Source of the DNA: Elioraea thermophila (ex Habib et al. 2022) | GTDB taxonomy: Bacteria; Pseudomonadota; Alphaproteobacteria; Acetobacterales; Acetobacteraceae | DNA length: 42,555 nt | Assembly: GCF_003336755.1 (NCBI RefSeq) | Contig: NZ_QMDI01000012.1 | Span: 1 to 42,555, forward strand | Direction of reading: 5' to 3' | Shown: in pieces, positions 36,252 to 42,555 of the stretch | Position numbering within the stretch: the first letter of the stretch is position 1 | Layout of the letters: every line of letters begins with the position of its first letter | The notes under the pieces: model-generated | Databases searched by the model: none | Seen by the model: only the letters and a program-made list of their open reading frames with translations | Told to the model about the DNA's origin: nothing | Made by a program: the position numbers and the translations under genes

Positions 36252-36602
36252 ATGGGATCACGCCAGGATCGCAAAGCCATCCGCGACGAGGTGCTGGACA
36301 CGATCGCCGAGGCCTTCGTCTTCGGCGAGGGCGACCCGGACGAGGAGGCGATCCTCGCCCTGTGGGAGGGCAACGCGGACGCGGACCTCGCCGCCCAGGC
36401 GATCGCGCGATGGCATCTCGACGAGGGCTACAGCCAGTGGTGGGAGGAATTCTCGCGCGACCCCTCGCACATGGAGCGCTACGGCTACGACGCGGCGGAT
36501 TTGGCGGAGGCTTTCGCGCGGCTGCGCGTGAGCTGGAGGGAGCGGCTTCGGCTCCGTCGCGCCGCGCCGAAAGGCGGGCCGGACGAGGGCACCCGAGCCT
36601 GA
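36252..36602 (+). CDS. Hypothetical protein, acidic and helical
   Basis: The 116-residue product starts at ATG 36252. It is acidic in its first two thirds (FVFGEGDPDEEAILALWEGN, WHLDEGYSQWWEEFSRDP) and basic at the end (WRERLRLRRAAPKGG). Codon third positions are strongly GC, as in neighbouring genes, which supports it being real. No signal peptide or known motif is visible. It sits between fau and the phosphoesterase in the same direction. Confidence 0.7.
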   Translation: MGSRQDRKAIRDEVLDTIAEAFVFGEGDPDEEAILALWEGNADADLAAQAIARWHLDEGYSQWWEEFSRDPSHMERYGYDAADLAEAFARLRVSWRERLRLRRAAPKGGPDEGTRA

Positions 36603-36651
36603 GCGCGGCGCGGGCTTCGGCCGTTGCCGCCGCGGCGAGGGAACGGTTCGG

Positions 36652-37464
36652 GTGAGGATCCTCTTTCTCGGCGACGTCGTCGGCCGCTCGGGGCGGGAGG
36701 CGGTTGCGCGCTACCTGCCCGATCTCCGCGCGCGCCTCGCCCCCGATCTCGTCGTCGTCAACGCCGAGAACGCGGCGCACGGCTTCGGGCTGACGCCGGA
36801 AATCGCGCGCGCGTTGTTCGCCGCCGGGGCGGATGTGCTCACCTTGGGCAACCATGCCTGGGACCGGCGCGAGATCATCCCCTACATCGAGGGCGAGCCG
36901 CGGCTGTTGCGCCCTCTCAACTATCCGCCCGGCACGCCGGGGCGTGGGGCGGGGGTGTTCGGCGTCGGGCAGCGGCGCGTGCTCGTCGTCAACGCGATGG
37001 GGCGCCTGTTCATGGAGCCGCTCGACTGCCCGTTCCGTGCCGTCGAGGCGCTGCTGGAGAGCCACGGGCTCGGGCGCACCGTCGATGCGATCGTGATCGA
37101 CCTCCATGCCGAGGCGACGAGCGAAAAGGCGGCCTTCGCGCACCTGTTCGACGGTCGGGTTTCCCTCGTCGTCGGCACCCATACGCATGTGCCGACGGCG
37201 GATTGGCGAATCCTGCCGGGGGGGACGGCATTCCAGTCGGATGCCGGCATGTGCGGTGACTACGACAGCGTGATCGGGATGCAGAAGGAGGGCTCCGCCG
37301 CCCGCTTCGTCCGTCGCCTGCCGGCGGAGCGTCTTGCGCCGGCGGAGGGCGAAGCGACGGTGTGCGGCCTGTTCGTCGAGACCGACGACGCGACGGGGCT
37401 TGCGCGGCGCCTCGCGCCCGTTCGCGTCGGCGGGGTGCTCGCACCGTCCTGGGATGGGGGCTAG
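36652..37464 (+). CDS. YmdB-family metallophosphoesterase (TIGR00282 type)
   Basis: The 270-residue product is a dinuclear-metal phosphodiesterase; Bacillus YmdB hydrolyses 2',3'-cyclic nucleotides. Metal motifs are complete: [55 protein letters not shown] and [12 protein letters not shown]. The start is GTG 36652. The stop codon TAG lies inside the first copy of a palindromic repeat. Confidence 0.92.
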   Translation: MRILFLGDVVGRSGREAVARYLPDLRARLAPDLVVVNAENAAHGFGLTPEIARALFAAGADVLTLGNHAWDRREIIPYIEGEPRLLRPLNYPPGTPGRGAGVFGVGQRRVLVVNAMGRLFMEPLDCPFRAVEALLESHGLGRTVDAIVIDLHAEATSEKAAFAHLFDGRVSLVVGTHTHVPTADWRILPGGTAFQSDAGMCGDYDSVIGMQKEGSAARFVRRLPAERLAPAEGEATVCGLFVETDDATGLARRLAPVRVGGVLAPSWDGG

Positions 37465-37497
37465 CGGGGGAAGGGCCGATCGGCCCTTCCCCCACAC
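37461..37497. repeat. Palindromic repeat element, copy 1
   Basis: A 37-nt unit, CTAGC then a perfect 28-nt palindrome centred on CGATCG (37466-37493), then ACAC. Each palindrome arm is GGGGGAAGGGCCGA or its complement. It supplies the TAG stop of the phosphoesterase gene and may act as its terminator. Confidence 0.85.
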
Positions 37498-37529
37498 GCG
37501 CTGCCTGGCGGTGAGGGTGAGTGGGCGGC

Positions 37530-37566
37530 CTAGCGGGGGAAGGGCCGATCGGCCCTTCCCCCACAC
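37530..37566. repeat. Palindromic repeat element, copy 2
   Basis: An exact second copy of the 37-nt unit 69 bases after the first (palindrome 37535-37562). It is followed by pyrimidine-rich sequence with a five-T run about 20 bases later. The pair resembles a REP/BIME-like intergenic repeat. Confidence 0.85.
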
Positions 37567-37645
37567 CCCTATCCCTTTCCCCCTTTTTGCCTTCGCTGCT
37601 AAACCCGCGCCCCGATCGAGCATCCACCCCCGACGAGTCGCGGCC

Positions 37646-38395
37646 ATGGCAGGCCATTCGCAGTTCAAGAACATCATGCACCGCAAGGGCGCGCAGGATG
37701 CCAAGCGCGCCCGGCTGTTCGCCAAGCTCATCCGCGAGATCACGGTCGCGGCCCGCCAGGGCCTGCCTGACCCCGCCGCCAACCCCAGGCTGCGCGCCGC
37801 CGTCGCCGCCGCCCGCCAGGCCAACATGCCGAAGGACACGGTGGAACGCGCGATCAAGAAGGCGGCCGGCGAAGGCGGGGCGGACGATTACGTCTCCCGC
37901 CGCTACGAGGGCTACGGGCCCGGCGGGGTGGCGATCATCGTCGAGGCGCTGACCGACAACCTCAACCGCACCGCCTCCGACATCCGCTCGCTCTTCTCCA
38001 AGCACGGCGGCGCGCTCGGCGAAACCAATTCCGTCGCCTTCCTGTTCGACCGCCTGGGCGTGATCCGTTACCCCGCCGCCACGGCCTCGGCCGAGGCGAT
38101 GCTGGAGGCGGCGATCGAGGCCGGGGCGGAGGACGTGCAGAGCGGGGAGGGGGGGCACGAGGTGCTCTGCGCGCCGGAGGATCTCTTTGCCGTGCGCGAC
38201 GCGCTCGCCGCCCGCTTCGGCGACCCGGAGGAGGCGAAGCTCGATTGGCGCCCGAAGACCACCGCGCCGATCGACGAGGAGCAGGCCCAGGCCGTCCTGA
38301 AACTGATCGACGCGCTCGAGGACCTCGACGACGTGCAGGCGGTGTTCGCCAATTTCGAGGTCTCCGACGACGTGCTGGCCCGGCTCGGTGCCTGA
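37646..38395 (+). CDS. yebC: YebC/PmpR (TACO1-like) family protein
   Basis: The 249-residue protein starts [20 protein letters not shown], the family signature. [19 protein letters not shown] and [19 protein letters not shown] are also diagnostic. Members have been described as DNA-binding regulators and more recently as translation factors relieving stalled ribosomes. It is followed by ruvCAB as in many bacteria. Its stop overlaps the ruvC GTG start. Confidence 0.95.
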   Translation: MAGHSQFKNIMHRKGAQDAKRARLFAKLIREITVAARQGLPDPAANPRLRAAVAAARQANMPKDTVERAIKKAAGEGGADDYVSRRYEGYGPGGVAIIVEALTDNLNRTASDIRSLFSKHGGALGETNSVAFLFDRLGVIRYPAATASAEAMLEAAIEAGAEDVQSGEGGHEVLCAPEDLFAVRDALAARFGDPEEAKLDWRPKTTAPIDEEQAQAVLKLIDALEDLDDVQAVFANFEVSDDVLARLGA

Positions 38396-38903
38396 CGGGG
38401 ATCCGCGACCGTTCCGCGTGCTGGGCCTCGACCCCGGGCTCGGGGCCACCGGCTGGGGGGTGATCGACGCCTGGGGCTCGTCCTTGCGCCACGTCGCCGA
38501 CGGGGTGGTGGAGACGGACGCCGCCCTCGACCTCGCCCCCCGGCTTGCCGCGCTGCACGCCGCGCTTGCCGCCATCATCGACCGCTACCGCCCGGACGCG
38601 GCGGCGGTGGAGGAGACCTTCGTCAACCGCAACCCGCGCTCCACGCTCAAGCTGGGCCAGGCGCGGGGGGTGGTGCTGCTTGCGCCGGCGCTGGCCGGGA
38701 TCCCGGTGGCGGAATACCAGGCGACGGCGGTGAAGCGGGCGGTCACCGGCCAGGGCCACGCGGCGAAGGAGCAGGTGCAGGCGATGGTGCGGCACCTTCT
38801 GCCCGGCGCCGCCCCCGGCCGGGCGGATGCGGCGGATGCGCTCGCTGTCGCCATCTGCCACGCCCACACCCGCACCACCCTCGCTCGGTTCGCCCGCGGA
38901 TGA
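38388..38903 (+). CDS. ruvC: Holliday junction resolvase RuvC
   Basis: The 171-residue endonuclease cuts Holliday junctions. The four acidic catalytic residues are in [27 protein letters not shown] and [33 protein letters not shown] is the conserved core. GTG 38388 overlaps yebC; a second GTG at 38418 would remove ten residues. The ruvC-ruvA-ruvB order and four-base overlaps indicate one operon. Confidence 0.95.
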   Translation: MPDGDPRPFRVLGLDPGLGATGWGVIDAWGSSLRHVADGVVETDAALDLAPRLAALHAALAAIIDRYRPDAAAVEETFVNRNPRSTLKLGQARGVVLLAPALAGIPVAEYQATAVKRAVTGQGHAAKEQVQAMVRHLLPGAAPGRADAADALAVAICHAHTRTTLARFARG

Positions 38904-39523
38904 TCGGCAGGCTCTCCGGCACCCTCGTCTCGGCCGAAGCCGAGACGGTGCTGATCGACGTCGGCGGCGTCGGCTACGAGGTCGGCGTCTCCACCCGCAC
39001 CCGCGCCGGCCTCCCTCCGCTCGGCGCTCCCGTCACCCTCGCCATCGCGACCCTGGTGCGGGAGGACGCGATCACCCTTTACGGCTTCCTCGAGGCGGCC
39101 GAGCGGGCGGCGTTCCGCACGCTGCTCGGCGTGCAGGGGGTGGGGGCGAAGGTGGCGCTCGCATTGCTCTCCGCCTTCTCGCCGGCGGACATCGCCCGCG
39201 CGGTGGCGGCGAAGGACGCCAAGGCACTGACCCGCGCCGCCGGGGTGGGGCCGCGCCTCGCCGCCCGGCTGGTGACGGAACTCGCCGGCAAGCCCGGCTT
39301 CCTCGAGGCCGCGATCGACAGCGCCGCACCCGCGGCCGAAGCACCCGTGCCCTCCCTGCCCGGCGACCCCGCCCTTGCCGACGCCCTCTCCGCCCTCGCC
39401 CATCTCGGCTACCGCCGCAGCGAGGCGGAACCCGCACTCGCCGAGGCACGCGCCCGCCTCGGGGCTGGGGCGACGGTCGAGGCGCTGATCCGTGACGCGC
39501 TGAGGGCGCTCGCCCCGCGATGA
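38900..39523 (+). CDS. ruvA: Holliday junction branch-migration protein RuvA
   Basis: The 207-residue protein tetramerises on the junction and loads Ruv[21 protein letters not shown] is the OB-fold start, and the helix-hairpin-helix motifs are in [19 protein letters not shown] and [16 protein letters not shown]. The C-terminal RuvB-binding domain is [20 protein letters not shown]. It overlaps both neighbours by four bases. Confidence 0.96.
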   Translation: MIGRLSGTLVSAEAETVLIDVGGVGYEVGVSTRTRAGLPPLGAPVTLAIATLVREDAITLYGFLEAAERAAFRTLLGVQGVGAKVALALLSAFSPADIARAVAAKDAKALTRAAGVGPRLAARLVTELAGKPGFLEAAIDSAAPAAEAPVPSLPGDPALADALSALAHLGYRRSEAEPALAEARARLGAGATVEALIRDALRALAPR

Positions 39524-40584
39524 CAGGCCCCGATCGCCCTGGCCGCCCCGACCGGCTCACCGACCCCGCCGCGCGCGGGGATGATCTCGGCGAAGCCGCC
39601 CTCCGCCCGACCCGGCTCGCCGAGTTCATCGGCCAGGCCCAGGCCAAGGCCAACCTCGCCGTGTTCGTCGAGGCCGCCCGTGCCCGCGGCGAGGCGCTCG
39701 ATCACGTCCTGCTGCATGGGCCCCCGGGCCTGGGCAAGACCACGCTCGCCCAGATCGTCGCGCGCGAATTGGGCGTGGGCTTCCGCGCCACCTCCGGGCC
39801 GGTGATCCAGCGCGCGGGGGATCTCGCCGCCATCCTCACCAACCTCGCGCCGCGCGACGTGCTGTTCATCGACGAGATCCACCGCCTGCAGCCGGCGATC
39901 GAGGAGATCCTCTACCCGGCGATGGAGGATTTCCGGCTCGACCTCATCATCGGCGAGGGCCCGGCCGCGCGCACGGTGCGCATCGACCTCCCGCCCTTCA
40001 CCCTGATCGGTGCGACCACGCGCTCGGGGCTGATCGCCACCCCGTTGCGCGATCGCTTCGGCATCCCGCTTCGCCTCACCTTCTACGCGCCGGAGGAACT
40101 CGTTGCCATCGTGCGCCGGGCGGCGGCGCTGCTCGACCTCGCCCTCGCGCCCGACGGGGCGGAGGAGATCGCGCGCCGCTCGCGCGGCACGCCGCGCATC
40201 GCCGGCCGCCTCTTGCGGCGCGTGCGCGACTTCGCCGCCGTCGAAGGGGTGGCGGTGGTCGATCGCGCCGCCGCCGATGCGGCCCTCACGCGACTGGAGG
40301 TGGATCGGCGCGGGCTCGATGCGATGGACCGGCGCTACCTCTCGCTGATCGCCGAGCGCCACGGCGGCGGCCCGGTGGGCGTGGAGACCATCGCCGCCGC
40401 GCTCGCCGAATCGCGCGACGCGATCGAGGACGTGATCGAGCCCTACCTGATCCAGGAGGGCTTCGTGCTGCGCACGCCGCGCGGGCGTGTGCTCGGCGAG
40501 GCGGGGTGGCGCCACTTGGGCCTCGCCCCGCCGCGCGGGGTGCAACCGGATCTGCTCGCGCTGCGCGACGAGCCCGATGCCTGA
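39520..40584 (+). CDS. ruvB: Holliday junction helicase motor RuvB
   Basis: The 354-residue AAA+ motor drives branch migration. Walker A is [11 protein letters not shown], Walker [10 protein letters not shown], sensor 1 [20 protein letters not shown]. The winged-helix C-terminus includes [20 protein letters not shown] and [32 protein letters not shown] is the N-terminal signature. The end overlaps the ybgC start. Confidence 0.97.
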   Translation: MTGPDRPGRPDRLTDPAARGDDLGEAALRPTRLAEFIGQAQAKANLAVFVEAARARGEALDHVLLHGPPGLGKTTLAQIVARELGVGFRATSGPVIQRAGDLAAILTNLAPRDVLFIDEIHRLQPAIEEILYPAMEDFRLDLIIGEGPAARTVRIDLPPFTLIGATTRSGLIATPLRDRFGIPLRLTFYAPEELVAIVRRAAALLDLALAPDGAEEIARRSRGTPRIAGRLLRRVRDFAAVEGVAVVDRAAADAALTRLEVDRRGLDAMDRRYLSLIAERHGGGPVGVETIAAALAESRDAIEDVIEPYLIQEGFVLRTPRGRVLGEAGWRHLGLAPPRGVQPDLLALRDEPDA

Positions 40585-40996
40585 CGCCCCCGCCCATCGC
40601 TTTCCCGTCCGCGTCTATTTCGAGGACACGGATGCGGGCGGTGTCGTCTACCACGCCGCATACCTGCGTTTCGCCGAGCGCGCGCGCACGGAATGGCTGC
40701 GCGACCTGGGCCTTGCCCACTCGCAGTTGATCGCGCGCGAGGGGCTGATCTTCGTCGTCAAGCGGCTCGCGATCGACTATGTCCGCCCGGCACGGCTCGA
40801 CGAGTCGCTCGTCGTCGAGACGCGTCTGGCGGGCCTCGGTCGCGCCTCCGTCACCTTGGCGCAGACCGTGCGGCGCGCGGAGGCGACGGTCGCTGCGCTC
40901 GAGGTGGTGCTCGCCTGCGTGCGCCTCGCCACGGGCAGGCCGGAAGCGATGCCGGAGGGGCTGCGCGGGCTCATCCGTGCGCAATCTGGGGTGTGA
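40577..40996 (+). CDS. ybgC: Tol-Pal-associated acyl-CoA thioesterase
   Basis: The 139-residue hotdog-fold enzyme hydrolyses acyl-CoA. The signature [20 protein letters not shown] contains the catalytic Asp; [13 protein letters not shown] follows. ATG 40577 lies inside the end of ruvB. It is the first gene of the tol cluster, as in most proteobacteria. Confidence 0.95.
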   Translation: MPDAPAHRFPVRVYFEDTDAGGVVYHAAYLRFAERARTEWLRDLGLAHSQLIAREGLIFVVKRLAIDYVRPARLDESLVVETRLAGLGRASVTLAQTVRRAEATVAALEVVLACVRLATGRPEAMPEGLRGLIRAQSGV

Positions 40997-41001
40997 GGGG
41001 A

Positions 41002-41727
41002 ATGGACCGGGCAGTCGAAGCGGCGGGGCTCGCGGCGGGGGCGCACGATCTCTCGCTCTGGGGCCTGTTCCTGCAGGCCGACATCGTGGTCAAGGCGGTG
41101 ATGGTGGGGCTCCTCCTCGCCTCCGTCGTCGTCTGGGCGGTGATCTTCGAGAAGGTGACGACCATCCGCCGCCTGAATGCGCGCGCGGACGGCTTCGAGG
41201 ACGATTTCTGGTCGGGCCGCGACTTGGGCGACCTGTTCGAGCGGGTGCGCGACGAACCGCGCCATCCGATGGAGGCGGTGTTCGCCGCCGCGATGCGCGA
41301 GTGGCAGAAGAGCGCACCGCGAATTGCGCACGCCTCGGAGAGCGTGCGGGCGTCGATGAAGGAACGGATCGAACGCGCCATGGGCATCACCATCCAGCGC
41401 GAGATGGAGCGGCTCGAACGCTGGATGGTGTTCCTCGCCTCGGTCGGTTCGGCGGCACCCTTCATCGGCCTGTTCGGCACGGTGTGGGGGATCATGAATT
41501 CGTTCGCCGCGATCGCGCAGATGCGCAACACCAACCTCGCGGTGGTGGCGCCGGGCATCGCGGAAGCCCTGTTCGCCACCGCGATCGGGCTCGCCGCCGC
41601 CATTCCCGCCGTGCTCGCCTACAACAAGATCAGCACCGATCTCGCGCGCTACGCCGCGCGGCTGGAGGCCTTCGCCGCCGAGTTCGGCGCCATCCTGTCG
41701 CGGCAGATGGAGGAGAGGCGGACCTGA
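41002..41727 (+). CDS. tolQ: Tol-Pal proton-channel subunit TolQ
   Basis: The 241-residue inner-membrane protein has three membrane segments: VVKAVMVGLLLASVVVWAVI near residue 35, WMVFLASVGSAAPFIGLFGT near 150, and IAEALFATAIGLAAAIPAVL near 195. With TolR it forms the proton-driven motor that energises TolA during outer-membrane constriction. AGGGG precedes ATG 41002, and the stop overlaps the tolR start (TGATG). Confidence 0.95.
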   Translation: MDRAVEAAGLAAGAHDLSLWGLFLQADIVVKAVMVGLLLASVVVWAVIFEKVTTIRRLNARADGFEDDFWSGRDLGDLFERVRDEPRHPMEAVFAAAMREWQKSAPRIAHASESVRASMKERIERAMGITIQREMERLERWMVFLASVGSAAPFIGLFGTVWGIMNSFAAIAQMRNTNLAVVAPGIAEALFATAIGLAAAIPAVLAYNKISTDLARYAARLEAFAAEFGAILSRQMEERRT

Positions 41728-42197
41728 TGGCGGGGGCGATGCTCGACCCCCCGCGGGGGGGAAGCGGCAAGCGTCGGTACCGGCCGATGGCGGAGATCAA
41801 CATGATCCCGCTGATCGACGTGATGCTGGTGCTGCTGATCATTTTCATGGTTTCGGCCCCGCTGCTCACCGTCGGCGTGAACGTCGACCTGCCGCGGACC
41901 TCGGCCAACCCGGTCTCGTCGCCCGATGAGCCGATTTCGGTCAGCATCACCGCCGAGGGGCGCGTGTTCATCCAGGAGACGGAGGTGGCGATCGGCGACC
42001 TGGTGCCGCGGCTGCGCACGATCGCGGAAGCCCGGGGCGGCAACGAGGCGCGCATTTTCGTCCGCGGCGATCGGGCGATCGCCTATGGGCGGGTGATGGA
42101 GGTGATGGGGCTGATCGCGCAGGCCGGCTTCACGCGGGTCGCCCTGCTCGCCGAACAGCCGGCGGGCCGAGAGCCTGCGCGGGCGGGGACGCGCTGA
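41727..42197 (+). CDS. tolR: Tol-Pal system protein TolR
   Basis: The 156-residue ExbD/TolR protein has one membrane segment, INMIPLIDVMLVLLIIFMVS, containing the essential proton-carrying Asp. The periplasmic domain follows (ISVSITAEGRVFIQETEVAI, EARIFVRGDRAIAYGRVMEV). It starts at ATG 41727, overlapping tolQ by one base. Confidence 0.95.
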   Translation: MAGAMLDPPRGGSGKRRYRPMAEINMIPLIDVMLVLLIIFMVSAPLLTVGVNVDLPRTSANPVSSPDEPISVSITAEGRVFIQETEVAIGDLVPRLRTIAEARGGNEARIFVRGDRAIAYGRVMEVMGLIAQAGFTRVALLAEQPAGREPARAGTR

Positions 42198-42215
42198 GGG
42201 CGCGCGTGGGCGGCG

Positions 42216-42555
42216 GTGCGTCGGTCCCTTCTCCTCTCGGCCGGCCTGCATGCGCTTGTCCTTTTCGCGCTCCTGCTCGGCGTCTCGCCCACGAAGCGCT
42301 TCGAGGAGCCGCGCGAGGAAGGCATCCCCGTCGAGCTGCTGATCGCGCTGGGGCCGGCTTCGCCGGCGGAAACGCCGGCTGCTCCCGCCGAGCCCGAGCC
42401 CTCGCCCGCGCCGAGCCCCATTCCGGAGCCCGCGCCGCCGACGCCGGCCCCTCCGCCGCCGCCTCCGCCGCCTCCTCCGCCCCCGCCGCCGCAGCCCTCT
42501 CCGCCTGAGCCGGCGCCCACCCCGCCGCCGCCCGCGCCGCCTCCGCCGCCTCCGC
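42216..42555 (+). CDS. tolA: TolA-like protein, 5' part cut by the window edge
   Basis: GTG 42216 opens a frame that runs off the window after 113 codons. It has a basic N-terminus and one membrane segment (RRSLLLSAGLHALVLFALLL), then a proline-rich stretch with Glu-Pro/Ala-Pro repeats and a run of 14 prolines (codons about 81-94). Position after tolQR suggests TolA, which spans the periplasm to reach Pal and TolB. The Pro-rich linker is more TonB-like than the Ala/Lys helix of enteric TolA. The C-terminal domain is outside the window. Confidence 0.8.
   Translation, partial: MRRSLLLSAGLHALVLFALLLGVSPTKRFEEPREEGIPVELLIALGPASPAETPAAPAEPEPSPAPSPIPEPAPPTPAPPPPPPPPPPPPPPQPSPPEPAPTPPPPAPPPPPP

Overview
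The window looks like chromosomal DNA of a GC-rich alphaproteobacterium, plausibly an Acetobacterales/Rhodospirillales relative. The support is the very high GC, the many GTG starts, short overlaps between genes (ATGA, GTGA, TGATG), and gene orders familiar from that class: rpoZ-rel-pdxJ-(...)-acpS-lepB-rnc-era-recO, zapA-6S RNA-fau, and yebC-ruvCAB-ybgC-tolQRA. The genus assignment is inference; no rRNA gene is present.

Layout. 1-2498: the start of a leftward gene whose product contains an 18-residue tandem repeat, divergent from a large SARP/TolB-like/TPR regulator. 2569-6591: gyrA, coaD, a secreted cyclophilin and tRNA-Lys(UUU). 6602-13076 (minus strand): malQ, then a four-gene family-1 sugar-type ABC importer (ATPase, two permeases, binding protein) ending in a terminator. 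13206-14261 (minus): a THI5/NMT1-family gene behind a TPP riboswitch with its own promoter. 14347-15640: a molybdopterin oxidoreductase overlapping a glutathione peroxidase. 15623-18136 (minus): a Bcr/CflA transporter, a family-5 uracil-DNA glycosylase and a NYN-domain protein. 18378-28932: the rpoZ to recO housekeeping series, interrupted by divergent sodB and cobalamin-riboswitch-controlled metE. 28929-32011: a TylF-like methyltransferase, a NeuD/PglD-like acyltransferase and a globin-coupled chemoreceptor. 32012-32705: apparently decayed DNA ending in the C-terminus of a PEP-CTERM protein. 32779-34854 (minus): thiE overlapping a class I aldolase, plus a small unknown gene. 34926-37464: a small coiled-coil gene, zapA, 6S RNA, fau, an unknown gene and a YmdB-type phosphoesterase. 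37461-37566: two copies of a 37-nt element containing a perfect 28-nt palindrome. 37646-42555: yebC, ruvC, ruvA, ruvB, ybgC, tolQ, tolR and the start of a tolA-like gene cut by the window edge.

How it works together. Most of the window is core housekeeping: replication topology, CoA, ppGpp, PLP, lipid priming, secretion, RNA processing, recombination and envelope constriction. Vitamin control appears twice through RNA: TPP controls a pyrimidine-related protein and B12 controls the B12-independent methionine synthase. The best candidates for something undescribed are the 18-residue repeat peptide next to the SARP regulator, the signal-less THI5-family protein under TPP control, the enlarged cobalamin aptamer, and the twin palindromic element.
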